DNA of 64,000 bases from AP-15 sp963796155 (GCA_963796155.1 CAWCKT010000009.1:87036-151035), one strand, 5' to 3'; counted from the stretch's first letter, positions 8,252 to 17,666 are shown. Translations and numbers: made by a program. The notes: a model not told the origin generated them from the letters alone.

Positions 8252-8650
8252 TCACTCCTTTGTCTCTGCCTTCACCCGAGCTTCTTCCCGCTGTTTGGCG
8301 GCCTCGCGCGCCGCGGCTGGATCCGGCTTGGCGAGCACGCTGGTGATCGTGCTGCGCACGATCCGCACCCGAACGTTGTCGGCGATGTCGACCGTGACCT
8401 CCTCCGGGTTCTCTACGCGGGCGACCGTGCCGATGATGCCGCCCCCGGTCACGACCCGGTCCCCGCGCCGGAGCGCGTCGAGCATCGTCTTGTGATCCCG
8501 CGTTTTCTTCTGCTGCGGCCTGATCAAGAGAAAGTAGAAGACGACGAAAATCAGGACCAGTGGGAGAAACTGGATGAGCGCGCTTTGGTTGTCGAATATG
8601 CCGGTAATCCCCGTTCCCTGGGCATAGGCGGCAGAAATCAGCATCGGCAT
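8252..8650 (-). CDS. yajC: Preprotein translocase subunit YajC
   Basis: A small single-pass membrane protein of the SecDF-YajC complex. The membrane helix (FLPLVLIFVVFYFLLI) is followed by the invariant IRPQQKK motif, the LRRGDRVVTGGGIIGTV segment and a charged Ala/Glu/Lys-rich tail. Length 132 residues is normal. Two adjacent ATGs (8650 and 8644) are possible starts; a GAGG precedes both. It is the first gene of the yajC-secD-secF set. Confidence 0.93.
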   Translation of the reverse strand: MPMLISAAYAQGTGITGIFDNQSALIQFLPLVLIFVVFYFLLIRPQQKKTRDHKTMLDALRRGDRVVTGGGIIGTVARVENPEEVTVDIADNVRVRIVRSTITSVLAKPDPAAAREAAKQREEARVKAETKE

Positions 8651-8821
8651 CGAGCCTCGAGATCATATGCCGCATCGACCCGACGGAGCGGCGGCGTCGT
8701 TGGTCACCGGAATATGGGACCGCACGACACACAAAGTGGTACGCGATGCCTCGTTAAAGAGCAATGGCCCGGTCTATTCATCCCTCGCCGCGATCGGCAC
8801 CAAGAAGACGAAAGAGCGCCA

Positions 8822-9820
8822 TCAACCCGGGCCGGAGCGCTCATTCCCCCGAGCGGTCGGCAGCGGGGCCAGGAACTCTCGGGGGTCGACTGCCCGGTTC
8901 TCGTGACGCAGTTCGAAATGCAGCTGAGGCTCGCCGACATTGCCGGTTGAACCCACTCGCGCAATCACCTGGCCGCGGGCGACCTTGTCGCCGCGCCTGA
9001 CCAGCATCAGCTCGCAATGGGCATAGGCCGAGATCCAACCATTTGCGTGCTTGACCAGAATGAGGTTGCCGTAGCCGCGGAGCTCGTTTCCGGCGTAGGC
9101 GACGACACCGCCGTCCGCTGCCTCCACGGCGGTGCCGCGGGGAGCGGCGATATTGATCCCGTCATTGTGCGTCCCGTCCGACCCCGAGCCGTAACCCGCG
9201 AGGACACGGCCGCGAACCGGCCACAGAAATGTGCCGCCGCCCGGCGCCGGAGCCCGTGCGGCGGTCGCCGGCGGCGGTTCTGGTGTCGCTGCGGGCGCCG
9301 GCGACGCGGCAGCGGGCTTTGCATCGGGGCGGGGCGGTTCGCCGGCGGGGGGCGGTGCCGACATCGGCGGAGCTGGCGGCGTTACGGCGCCGACGGACGG
9401 ATTTTCCGCCGGGGCGGGGGGCGCGCGGTCGAGCGGGGCCGCCTCGATCCGGGCGGGCGCTGCCACGGCCTCCGGAGTTGCCGGAGACAGCGCCGCCAGC
9501 GATACCGGTGGCGGGGCGGCGGCGGGTTGACCGGCCCCAGGGATTATCAAGGTACGGCCGGTTTCGATGCGATAGGGCGGCAGCAGGTGATTCGCCTCTG
9601 CGATGATCTGCATGGGGACATGATGCTCATGGGCGATCCCGGACAGGGTCTGGCCGGGCCGCACCCTGACCAGCTCAGGCCCGGCCGCGACCGCCCCTGC
9701 TCCGCTGACCACCGGCGCAGGTCCATCAGGCCTAGGGCCGCAGGCCGCGACCAGCAACGCGAACGCGACAGCCGTTGCCGCGGCGCCCCCACCACGTCCT
9801 TCCTCACCGACTTTCCGCAT
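8822..9820 (-). CDS. LysM and LytM (M23-fold) lipoprotein, NlpD/DipM-like amidase activator
   Basis: A 332-residue lipoprotein: lipobox LVAAC at about residues 23-27, a LysM domain (VRPGQTLSGIAHEHHVPMQI to LIIP, about 53-96), a long Pro/Ala linker (about 97-200) and a C-terminal LytM domain (PRGTAVEAADGGVVAYAGNE to LHFELRH). The metallopeptidase ligands look degenerate: the HxxxD site reads HNDGIN, and the last motif is LHFEL rather than HxH. This is the pattern of EnvC/NlpD/DipM proteins, which switch on cell-wall amidases during division instead of cutting peptidoglycan themselves. It follows surE and pcm, the same company nlpD keeps in many proteobacteria. Confidence 0.85.
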   Translation of the reverse strand: MRKVGEEGRGGGAAATAVAFALLVAACGPRPDGPAPVVSGAGAVAAGPELVRVRPGQTLSGIAHEHHVPMQIIAEANHLLPPYRIETGRTLIIPGAGQPAAAPPPVSLAALSPATPEAVAAPARIEAAPLDRAPPAPAENPSVGAVTPPAPPMSAPPPAGEPPRPDAKPAAASPAPAATPEPPPATAARAPAPGGGTFLWPVRGRVLAGYGSGSDGTHNDGINIAAPRGTAVEAADGGVVAYAGNELRGYGNLILVKHANGWISAYAHCELMLVRRGDKVARGQVIARVGSTGNVGEPQLHFELRHENRAVDPREFLAPLPTARGNERSGPG

Positions 9821-9886
9821 TTTCCCTCTGCACGCCCCCCGACGCGCAAAAACTCTCGGTACTTGGTACGCTACAGCAGAATCATG

Positions 9887-10570
9887 TCAAGCCCGCCCGC
9901 CGCTTCGCCGCGGCAGCCCGGCTACAAGCGGAACGAACCGTACGAGGCCGAGATCCTCGGTCGAAAATCCGTCATCATTGCGGCGAATGCGCAAGAGCTG
10001 CTGATCGCGGTGATCCTCGCCGACCGGCGCGACCAGGATCCCGCCGGGTGCCAGCCCGTCCACCAGGGTGGTCGGGACCCCCGCCGCGGCGGCGGTGACG
10101 ATGACCCGGTCGTAGGGCGCCTGCTCGGGCCACCCCCTCATCCCATCGCCAAATCGGCAGGTGATGTTTCTGAGGCGCAGTTCGCCGAATCGGCGTTCGG
10201 CATCGCTCAGCAGCTCGCGGTGCCGTTCGATTGAGAAGACCCGCCGGCAGAGCCGCGCAAGCACGGCGGTCTGATAGCCCGAACCGGTGCCGATCTCGAT
10301 CACTTTGTGCCGGTCGCCGACCTCGAGTTTCTCGGTCATCAGAGCCACCACATAGGGTTGGCTGACTGTCTGCCCTTGGGCGATCGGCAAGGCCACATTC
10401 TCATAAGCCCGGTCCGCGAACGAGACCGGCACGAATTTCTCCCGCGGGGTCTTCTCGATCGCCCCGAGCACCCGCGTATCGCCAATCCCCGCGCGGCGCA
10501 ACTCCATCAAGAGCCGCAGCTTCTTCTGCACCAGCCCCGGCTCGCCGAAGCGCAGTTCGCCGGGGGTCAC
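9887..10570 (-). CDS. pcm: Protein-L-isoaspartate O-methyltransferase
   Basis: Repairs isoaspartyl damage in proteins using S-adenosylmethionine, in the cytoplasm. The 227-residue protein has QGQTVSQPYVVALMTE, the SAM-binding VIEIGTGSGYQTAVLARL, post-motif I RVFSIERH, and the VTAAAAGVP motif, all characteristic of PCMT. It starts at a GTG that overlaps the surE stop as GTGA, so the two stationary-phase repair genes are translationally coupled. Confidence 0.95.
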   Translation of the reverse strand: MTPGELRFGEPGLVQKKLRLLMELRRAGIGDTRVLGAIEKTPREKFVPVSFADRAYENVALPIAQGQTVSQPYVVALMTEKLEVGDRHKVIEIGTGSGYQTAVLARLCRRVFSIERHRELLSDAERRFGELRLRNITCRFGDGMRGWPEQAPYDRVIVTAAAAGVPTTLVDGLAPGGILVAPVGEDHRDQQLLRIRRNDDGFSTEDLGLVRFVPLVAGLPRRSGGRA

Positions 10571-11349
10571 CCGAAGACTTTCTTCAGCGAGCCGAGCACG
10601 GGGATGTTGGTAAGGTTGAGGTAAATCGGGGTGACCGAAACTTTCTTGTCGTTGACTGCCGCAAGATCGGTGCCTGGCTCGGCCACGCCGTCCTCGCGGA
10701 CCGGGCCGACCCAGTAATAGGGCCGGCCGTGAGGATCGAGGCGCTCGCTGAGATTGTCGGCGATGCCCCGTCTGCCCTGGCTCGTGACGGCAATGCCCCT
10801 CACGTCAGACGGGGGCACCGCGGGAAAGTTTATGTTGATCAGGGTATGATCGGGCCATGGAAGCTCCGTCAGCCGCCGGATCGCATCGGGCGCGAAACGC
10901 GCGGCGGTCCGCCATTCGACCGGCTCGCCGTCGCGATAATGCTGACTGAGCGCGATGGCCGGTATGTCGAGCAAAGTAGCTTCCATCGCAGCTGCGACCG
11001 TCCCCGAATAGGTCAGATCTTCGCCGAGATTGGCACCCGCGTTGATCCCGGACAGCACGAGGTCCGGCCGGCGATCGCGCAACAGATGCTTGACCGCCAG
11101 CATCACGCAGTCGGTCGGCGTGCCGTCGACGGCATAGCGCAGCGGCGCCACCTCCCAGAGGCGCAACGGCCGCCGTGTCGTCAGCGAATGGCTGGCCGCA
11201 CTCTGCTCCTGTTCGGGGGCCACGACCCAGACATCGGGCGACAGGGCGCGTGCGATTTCTTCCAGGAGCTTGATCCCCGGTGAGCCGATGCCGTCATCGT
11301 TCGAAACGAGGATGCGGGCCCTGCCGAGCTCGATCCGCGCGTCAGCCAT
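10567..11349 (-). CDS. surE: 5'/3'-nucleotidase SurE
   Basis: Survival-protein nucleotidase acting on nucleoside monophosphates. The metal-binding N-terminus is ARILVSNDDGIGSPG (DD pair), followed by VVAPEQEQSAASHSLT and the Asn-containing LSGINAGANLGEDLTYSGTV, all diagnostic. Length 260 residues is typical. Its start overlaps the end of serS by 8 bases, and its stop overlaps the pcm start. Confidence 0.96.
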   Translation of the reverse strand: MADARIELGRARILVSNDDGIGSPGIKLLEEIARALSPDVWVVAPEQEQSAASHSLTTRRPLRLWEVAPLRYAVDGTPTDCVMLAVKHLLRDRRPDLVLSGINAGANLGEDLTYSGTVAAAMEATLLDIPAIALSQHYRDGEPVEWRTAARFAPDAIRRLTELPWPDHTLININFPAVPPSDVRGIAVTSQGRRGIADNLSERLDPHGRPYYWVGPVREDGVAEPGTDLAAVNDKKVSVTPIYLNLTNIPVLGSLKKVFG

Positions 11350-12620
11350 CGGGCTCGATGACCTCCTGCCCTCCCATGTAAGGCTGCAACACTTTCGGCA
11401 GCGCTACCGTGCCGTTGTGCCGCTGGAAGTTTTCGAGGATGGCGATCAGGGTCCGGCCGATCGCGAGACCGGAGCCGTTGAGGGTGTGCACCGGCAACGT
11501 ACCCTTTCCCTTGGCCGGGCGATAACGCGCCTTCATCCGTTGCGCCTGGAAGGCGCCGCAATTCGAGCAACTGGAAATCTCGCGATAGGTCCCCTGCCCC
11601 GGCAGCCAGACCTCGATGTCATAGGTCTTTTGCGCCGCGAAGCCCATGTCGCCGGTGGATAAAGTCACGACGCGATAGGCAAGGCCGAGCCGTTTCAGCA
11701 CCTCCTCGGCGCAGGCGGTCATGCGCTCGTGCTCGGCTGAGGACTCCTCGGGTCGGGTGATCGAGACAAGCTCGACCTTCTCAAACTGGTGCTGGCGGAT
11801 CATGCCGCGCGTGTCCTTACCCGCGGCGCCGGCCTCCGAGCGGAAGCACGGGGTCCAGGCGGCGTAACGCAACGGCAGCGCGTCCTCGTCGAGAACCTCG
11901 CCGGCGATCAGGTTGGCCAGCGGCACTTCGGCGGTCGGCACCAGATAATAGTCGTCGGTGGTGCGGAACAGATCATCTTCGAGTTTGGGCAGCTGACCGG
12001 TGCCGAACACCGCCTCCTTGCGCACCAGCAGAGGGGGCGACACCTCCAAATAGCCGAACTCCGTTGTATGAAGATCGAGCATGAACTGGCCCAGTGCCCG
12101 CTCGAGCCGGGCGAGCGCGCCGCGCAACACAACGAAGCGCGACCCGGACATCCGGCCGGCGCGCGCAAAATCCATCAGAGCCGAGGCGCTCGCCGATCGC
12201 CTCATGCGCCAGCGGCTCGAAGTCGAATCGGGGAGGCGCGCCATGATGGCGCAACACCCGATTCGCGGTTTCGTCCGGACCGTCCGGTACCTCGTCAGCC
12301 GGCAGGTTCGGCAATCCGGCCAGTATCTCGTCGATCTCGGCCCGCAACCGCACCGCCTGCGCGGCTTCCTTTGCCTCAGCCTCCCTGGTCGCCCTCTGCG
12401 AGTTTACGAGCGCTTGGACCTCGAGGCCTTGAAGCTTGGCAGACCCGACCTCCCGGGAAAGTTGATTGCGCCGGGCCTGCGCCTCCTGGGCACGGGTCTC
12501 GGCGGCACGCCACGAGCGGTCGAGCGCGAGGATCTCTTCGGCGCGCGCCGGTAAACCACGCCGGGTTAGGCCGCGGTCGAATTCCTCCGGGTGTTCCCGA
12601 ATCCATCTGAGATCGTGCAT
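11342..12620 (-). CDS. serS: Serine-tRNA ligase, with a single-base frameshift
   Basis: Charges tRNA-Ser. The N-terminal coiled-coil arm (MHDLRWIREHPEEFDRGL to about residue 110) and the class II core (motif 2 DTRGMIRQHQFEKVE; motif 3 GSGLAIGRTLIAILEN) are both complete but in different frames. The join is at about 12179: on the minus strand, CTC GGC T CTG ATG gives GERLG then LMDF only if the T at 12179 is dropped, reproducing the family sequence GExLGLMDF. As serS is essential, an inserted base in the assembly is the simplest reading; otherwise the organism has a second copy or frameshifts here. It overlaps surE downstream. Confidence 0.9.
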
Positions 12621-12630
12621 CGGCTCCGGT

Positions 12631-12684
12631 CATGCCCGGGCTTGTCCCGGGCATCTCCTGGATCGCCGGGTCAAGCCGGCGATG
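12631..12684. repeat. REP-like palindromic repeat pair
   Basis: Two adjacent hairpins, ATGCCCGGGCTTGTCCCGGGCAT and TCGCCGGGTCAAGCCGGCGA, bounded by GTCATG and GATGAC, sit in the 121-base gap between serS and tatC. Such extragenic palindromes are common in alphaproteobacterial genomes. Related but not identical palindromes lie at 51206-51284. Confidence 0.6.
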
Positions 12685-12741
12685 ACGAAACAGTATTTGG
12701 ATATAAAGGGCCGGCCGCGGCGCGTCCACCGGCCGGCGACG

Positions 12742-13575
12742 TCAGGCGCCGGGGGCGGGCTTCGCCTTGCCGGCGAGCTCGGCCTCCTCCTCCGCCTCAC
12801 GCCGAGCGCGCGCCTTCTCGACCATGCGGCAGGAGATGATCGAGGCTTCGAAAAGAAGGATCAGCGGTATCGCGAGGCTCGTCTGGCTGACGATGTCGGG
12901 CGGGGTCAGCACGGCCGCCACGACGAACATGATGACGATCGCATAGCGGCGCTTGGAGGCGAGGCCGGCGGAGCTGACGAGCCCGACCCGCGCCATCAAG
13001 GTCAGCAACACCGGCATCTGAAAGGCGATGCCGAAGCCGAGCAGCAAGGTCATCACCAGCGACAGGTACTCGTTGACCTTCGCCTCGAGCACGATCGGCA
13101 GCCCGCCGTCGAGGCCGGTCGGCGTCTCGAAGCTGACAAAGAAGCGCCAGGCGACCGGGATCACGACGAAATAAGCGAGTGCCGCACCCATCGCGAACAG
13201 CACCGGTGTCGCGAAGAGATAGGGGTAGAACGCGCGCCGCTCGTTCTTGTAGAGGCCGGGTGCAACGAATTTCCAGATCTGGCTCGCCACGATCGGGAAG
13301 GCGAGGCAGAGACCGGCCCAGAACGACACTTTGACGTAGGTGAAGAAGGCCTCGGTCAGGCCGGTATAGATCAGGTGACGCCCGGTCTGTCCTTCAAAGA
13401 TGACGGCGAGCGGGTGCACCAAAAAGCCGTAGATGTGCTCCTTGAACTGATAGCAGATCAGGAAGCCGACCATGATCGCGCCGATCGACCACATCAGCCG
13501 GTTGCGCAGCTCGATCAGGTGATCGAGGAGCGGCATTCTGCCCTCCTCGAGTTCGGACTCCCTGTCGTCGTCCAA
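12742..13575 (-). CDS. tatC: Sec-independent translocase subunit TatC
   Basis: A six-helix membrane protein that binds twin-arginine signal peptides. The N-terminal MPLLDHLIELRNRLMW motif, the FxVKVSFWAGLCLAFP region, the conserved FAPGLYKNERR cytoplasmic-loop sequence (here FVAPGLYKNERRAFYP), and the later helices are all present over 277 residues. It lies 9 bases downstream of tatB. The charged C-terminal tail is Glu/Ala/Lys-rich. Confidence 0.96.
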   Translation of the reverse strand: MDDDRESELEEGRMPLLDHLIELRNRLMWSIGAIMVGFLICYQFKEHIYGFLVHPLAVIFEGQTGRHLIYTGLTEAFFTYVKVSFWAGLCLAFPIVASQIWKFVAPGLYKNERRAFYPYLFATPVLFAMGAALAYFVVIPVAWRFFVSFETPTGLDGGLPIVLEAKVNEYLSLVMTLLLGFGIAFQMPVLLTLMARVGLVSSAGLASKRRYAIVIMFVVAAVLTPPDIVSQTSLAIPLILLFEASIISCRMVEKARARREAEEEAELAGKAKPAPGA

Positions 13576-13583
13576 AGCGAGCC

Positions 13584-14018
13584 TTAGGGTTTGGGTAGGG
13601 CGATATCGTGACCGGCGGCGTCCGGCGGCGCGACCGCAGGAGCGGCCGGGTTCGTCGTCGCGATTTCGGCCGCTTCCGGCGCGGCCTGCGCACCGCTATC
13701 CGCCGCGGGCTCCGAAAAATTCGGCAGCTCCGGCGGCTTCAGGCCTTCGGCCAGGCTCCCGGTCGGATCGACGGCCTGGCGAAACTCCTTGTCGAGATCG
13801 ATCTCGCTCGCCTTTTTAAGCTCCTGGCGCACCTCGTCGAGCTCGGCCTCGCGGATCATCTGCTCGACGCTGCTCTGGAACTCGCGCGACAGCGTGCGTG
13901 CCTTGCGCACCCAGAACCCGGCGACGCGCAACGCCTTCGGCAGATCCTTGGGCCCGATAAAGACGAGCGCCACGATCCCGATCAGCATCAACTCCGACCA
14001 GCCGAAGTCAAGCAGCAT
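13584..14018 (-). CDS. tatB: Sec-independent translocase subunit TatB
   Basis: A 144-residue single-helix protein: MLLDFGWSELMLIGIVALVF forms the membrane helix with the conserved Glu, followed by IGPKDLPKALRVAGFWVRKAR, an amphipathic helix and a long acidic/Pro-Ala tail. The GPKDLP motif separates TatB from TatA. In this lineage tatA normally lies just upstream, next to scpB; it is missing here, and a 4.7-kb stretch of other material separates tatB from scpB. Confidence 0.95.
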   Translation of the reverse strand: MLLDFGWSELMLIGIVALVFIGPKDLPKALRVAGFWVRKARTLSREFQSSVEQMIREAELDEVRQELKKASEIDLDKEFRQAVDPTGSLAEGLKPPELPNFSEPAADSGAQAAPEAAEIATTNPAAPAVAPPDAAGHDIALPKP

Positions 14019-14274
14019 CGCAATGGTGCCTCAAGCTCCTCGCCTCGACACGGACAGCATTCGCAGGCCGCGTAATGATGTCAGATGCGGCCCATATGGG
14101 CAACTTCGCTTGCCGTGCCAACCAGCCGACCGAGTCTCCCTCGCACTCCCTCACAGCAGGGAGAAAATGCGTCTCGGAACCTCGAAGAAGGCGGCAGCGT
14201 CGGCGTCTGTCAAATCTGTTGCCTGGTCGGCTCACGATCGTCAAAACTTGCGCCCAAAAGCTCAGGAAACGGTC

Positions 14275-15819
14275 ATGACCCCCGACATCGGGCTCGGCAA
14301 CTGGATGTTTCAGCGGGCGCTGCGCACCCCGCACCGCGCCGCCCTGACGTTCGAGGGCACGACCTGGACCTATGGCCAGCTTCAGGACCGGATCGACCGG
14401 CTCGCCGGCGCCTTGCGCGCCGAGGGCGTGTGCCAGGGCGACCGCGTCGGTTTTCTCGGCCTCAACCAGCCCGCGTTCTTGGAGACCCTGTTCGCCGCCG
14501 CCCGCCTGGGCGCCATCTTTGTGCCATTGAACTTCCGCCTCACCGGAGCCGAACTCCGATACATCATCGCCGACGCCGGCGTGCACACGCTGATCGCCGA
14601 CGCCCCGCTCCGGCCGGTGATCGACCCGATCCGGGCGGAGTTGCCGTGCCGCCGCTGTTTTTCCGCCGACCAGGCGGCCGAGGGCTGGCCGGCAATCCAA
14701 GCGCTGATCGAGGCGCACGCGCCAATCGGCTCCGGCACGGCGGCGGCCGAGGACGACACGGCGGTCATCATGTACACCAGCGGAACGACCGGGCGGCCCA
14801 AGGGTGCCATGCTGACGCACGGCAACATCTGGTGGAACAATGTCAACGCGATGCATGCCTTCGACGTCAAGGAGAGCGACATCTCCCTGCTGGTGGCGCC
14901 GCTCTTTCACATCGGCGGGCTGAACGTCTGTTCGCTGATCATCTGGCAAAAAGGCGGCCATATCGTTTTGCACCGGAGCTTCGACCCCGCGCGGTGCCTG
15001 GACGACATCGCGCGGTATCGGGCGACTACCCTCTTTGGTGTGCCGGCGATGCTGCTCTTCATCAGCCAGCAGCCGGGCTTCGCCACGGCTGATCTCTCCA
15101 GCTTGGACAACATTGTCTGCGGCGGCGCGCCGGTGCCCGAGCCGTTGCTGCGGCTCTACGCCGAGCGCGGCGTGCCGATCAATCAGGGCTACGGGATGAC
15201 CGAAGCCGCACCTTTCGTGACGTTCCTGGCGCCGGAATGGGGGATGGCGAAACTCGGTTCGGCCGGCCGCACTCCGCTCTTTTGCGAAATGCGGATCGTC
15301 GACGCCGACGGCCGCGAGATCAAGCAACCGCGCGTCAACGGCGAGGTGATCACGCGCGGGCCGAACATCATGAAGGGTTACTGGAACAACCCCGAGGCGA
15401 CCGCGGCGGCGATCGACGCCGAGGGCTGGTTCCACACCGGCGATATCGGCTACCTGGATGAAGACGGGTTTCTCTACATCGCCGACCGGCTCAAGGACAT
15501 GGTGATCACCGGCGGCGAAAACGTCTATCCCGCCGAAGTGGAAAGCGCGCTCTACGACCATCCCGCCGTCGCCGAGATCGCGGTGATCGGGCTGCCCGAC
15601 GAGCGCTGGGGCGAGGCCGTGGTCGCCGTCGCGGCACTCAAGGGCGGCACGGTCTTGGAGCTGGAGGAGCTGTGCGCCTTCGCGGCCGACCGCCTGGCGC
15701 GCTACAAGCTGCCACGGCGGCTGGAGATCGTCCCCGCCCTGCCGCGCAACCCCGCAGGCAAGGTGCTGAAATACGAATTGCGTGCCCGGTTCGGCGCCGC
15801 CGGCCGTCCGATCGGCTGA
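14275..15819 (+). CDS. Acyl-CoA synthetase (AMP-forming), long-chain fatty-acid ligase type
   Basis: A 514-residue ANL-superfamily enzyme that activates a carboxylate with ATP and CoA. Motifs in order: P-loop YTSGTTGRPKGAM (about residue 165), GYGMTEAAP, YWNNPEAT, GWFHTGDIGYLDEDGFLYI and the hinge DRLKDMVITGGENVYPAEVE, ending with the catalytic Lys region NPAGKVLKYELR. The ATG at 14275 was chosen because AGGAAA precedes it and the N-terminus MTPDIGLGNWMFQRA matches the family; longer upstream frames are noncoding. It is oriented opposite to the tat and scp genes and sits between them, so it looks like a later insertion. The substrate is not determined. Confidence 0.92.
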   Translation: MTPDIGLGNWMFQRALRTPHRAALTFEGTTWTYGQLQDRIDRLAGALRAEGVCQGDRVGFLGLNQPAFLETLFAAARLGAIFVPLNFRLTGAELRYIIADAGVHTLIADAPLRPVIDPIRAELPCRRCFSADQAAEGWPAIQALIEAHAPIGSGTAAAEDDTAVIMYTSGTTGRPKGAMLTHGNIWWNNVNAMHAFDVKESDISLLVAPLFHIGGLNVCSLIIWQKGGHIVLHRSFDPARCLDDIARYRATTLFGVPAMLLFISQQPGFATADLSSLDNIVCGGAPVPEPLLRLYAERGVPINQGYGMTEAAPFVTFLAPEWGMAKLGSAGRTPLFCEMRIVDADGREIKQPRVNGEVITRGPNIMKGYWNNPEATAAAIDAEGWFHTGDIGYLDEDGFLYIADRLKDMVITGGENVYPAEVESALYDHPAVAEIAVIGLPDERWGEAVVAVAALKGGTVLELEELCAFAADRLARYKLPRRLEIVPALPRNPAGKVLKYELRARFGAAGRPIG

Positions 15820-16048
15820 CCGTCCATCGCGGTAGACGATCCAACCAAATGGTCGCGCGGTGCTTAACGTCACCGCGAGACAGCGAACAGGGGGCTCGAA
15901 TTATAAGACGAATCACAATTGCCGCCGTGCTTGGAACCCGCGGGCGAGAACCGCGTTACCCTCGCGGATGGCCGAACTGCAGCGCCCGGCCGCCAGAAAG
16001 GCGGGGTCCGCCATTCGCAGGCGTCGGCATCAGCGATGGGAGGATGCA

Positions 16049-16734
16049 ATGCGACGCAACAGCGTACCCCGGTCGCTCGGCATCGCCGGCGTTCTCGCCC
16101 TTGGCAGCATCGGCATCGCCTACGCGCAGCAGCAACCCGCACCGCCGGCTTCCGGAGCCTCTATCCTGCCACCCGCGGCGACCGCACCGGTGGCCCCGGT
16201 GACCGGGAACTGGCCGGACGTGGATTGCGCCACAACCAAGCTGACGACGACCGCATCTCAGCCCGTTGTCAGAGAGGGCCTGCGTTCAACGATTACGCCG
16301 GCGCGCAACATGACGCTGTGTTGGAGTGCAGCGGTGAGCAGTGGAGCGTAGCGACCCGTTCACCTTCGAACTTTGGTTTCGCCCGCCTCGCCAACATTCG
16401 CACCCCCGTGCCCAACTGCCAGGTTCGTTACAGGGAGGGCATCGCGGCGGTTTTGAAAAACAGCAACTCCGTGGCCCAAAACGGTACCGGGTGGTCGGAT
16501 GTCAACCAGATCGGCGGCATTTATACCGCGAGCTTCACCTCTGCTGGTGGCCAAACCGCTAGCTTTACCTCTGCTGGTGGCGAAAACTGCAAGGCGTTCT
16601 TGAAGTTGGGGCCGCCATGGGCCGGCGGCTTTCTGTGGGTGGTTCGCGGCTGGCTTTGCGGGGTTCAGCGGAACAGCGTCCAGGATCGTGACCTGCAGTC
16701 CTTCGTCGACGCCTTGTACGTCAAAGTACCGTGA
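16049..16734 (+). pseudogene. Secreted protein of unknown function, reading frame broken
   Basis: An ATG with GGGAGG just upstream begins a signal peptide (RSLGIAGVLALGSIGIAYAQ) and runs to NWPDVDCATTKLTTTASQ, then the meaning moves to another frame near 16260-16275, where RGPAFNDYAGAQHDAVLECS and NFGFARLANIRTPVPNCQ continue to a stop at 16734. The N-terminal frame alone ends at 16351. The second part contains a duplicated ten-residue unit, ASFTSAGGQT/ASFTSAGGEN. Unlike the other frameshifts in the window, a shift of +2 or -1 is needed here. I do not recognise the family. Decay in a disturbed region seems likely. Confidence 0.45.
16528..16587 (+). repeat. 30-bp tandem duplication in broken secreted-protein gene
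   Basis: Two adjacent 30-base units (16528-16557 and 16558-16587) differ at only a few positions and share the core ACCTCTGCTGGTGG. They keep the frame and double the peptide ASFTSAGG. Confidence 0.8.
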
Positions 16735-16915
16735 GTTGCGCGCCATCGGCAAAGACGCAAGGGTCTTGCGCCAGAAGCCTCCCGCAAGCGTTGACCGAGA
16801 GGATCGAGGTCCGACGGGTAAACCCCGATATTGGTGAGAAAGAAGGCAGGGGCGTGCGGCATCGTATTTTCTGGGATTGTGCTTGGCCTGGTTCTGGCGC
16901 TGCTGGGGCGCACGA

Positions 16916-16985
16916 CAGGAGCAGGCCCTCCAGGAGGTGTATCGCGTGTTACGTCCCGGCGGCGGGCGCGTGCTCGTGAGACGTG
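16916..16985 (+). pseudogene. Remnant of a class I SAM-dependent methyltransferase
   Basis: The plus-strand frame reads QEQALQEVYRVLRPGGGRVL, matching the conserved post-motif helix and strand (EVxRVLRPGGRLLV) of Methyltransf_11-type enzymes. Nothing recognisable flanks it in the same frame, so it can only be a fragment. One extra Gly relative to the usual motif is present. The match is short and could be chance, though the motif is distinctive. Confidence 0.35.
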
Positions 16986-17570
16986 GCCCCCGAGGTGGCC
17001 CTACAGGCCTGGGTTCCGTTCCGTTTTTTTTCCCAAGATTGCCCACGTTTTCGTGCACTGAAAGCCGGCACCGATGACCAGGATCATCATTGTGGTTTTG
17101 GCGCTCGTCGCCGCGGTCTCTGCCTGCCAGTATCCTGAATGCGTTGAGGCAGACAGCCTCGCTCGCCGCGATCACCGATGGTGTTCTGCTGGCAGCAGCT
17201 GCTGGCGGGCGTGCGGGGAGGAACCGGTCGGGGGACACTCCTTCGAATGATCGATCTGGGTATTCTCCAGGACGATTTGCATCCTTGCACTCTACATTCA
17301 GAAATCTGCATACTGTGTGTTGCGGGCGTGCGCGCCTCTCGTCAAAGTCGCATAAGCTCCATTTTTCCGCGACTTTCTAGATGTTGTGTGCGTTCGAGAG
17401 CCGCCCTCCGAACCGGCTAGCAGCGTATGTTTCCATTACTAGTATCGGTTTCGGCACTGCGGTCCACTCGCGCTCGGATGTGTTGCCGGGAGTTCAAAAT
17501 CGTACAGTATGGAGTCCAGTTTCACACTCCTTCGGGGGCGTGAGAGGGGCATGATCCTTGGGGTCCGGTC

Positions 17571-17603
17571 ATGCACTCGTGGGCCTTCAACCCACGGGTG
17601 CAT
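17571..17603. repeat. Hairpin downstream of Gly/Tyr-rich exported-protein gene
   Basis: ATGCACTCGTGGG (17571-17583) and CCCACGGGTGCAT (17591-17603) form a 13-bp stem with one G-T pair and a 7-base loop. It is positioned about 65 bases past the stop of the minus-strand gene ending at 17667 and may end its transcript, although no T-tract follows. Confidence 0.45.
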
Positions 17604-17666
17604 AACCGACCCCGCGTACGCAAGCGTTACTCAGGCTTTCACAGACCCCGAGAGACCGGGGCTGCC

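Larger units (their letters stand above)
16735..17666. other. Long stretch without a convincing gene; contains gene debris
   Basis: About 930 bases with only short, unsupported frames. The one recognisable piece is a methyltransferase-like scrap at 16916-16985. Composition is locally more AT-rich (17240-17520) than neighbouring genes. A hairpin closes the right end at 17571-17603. I see no tRNA, insertion sequence or CRISPR signature here. Confidence 0.5.

Noticed and set aside
13789..14274. N-terminal extension of the acyl-CoA synthetase
   Set aside because: The extension overlaps tatB antisense and has no protein-like features; a good ribosome-binding site and the family N-terminus are at 14275.
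16831..17061. A 76-codon plus-strand membrane peptide starting with TTG
   Set aside because: No ribosome-binding site, rare start codon, and the hydrophobic run is short; it overlaps the methyltransferase scrap in another frame.
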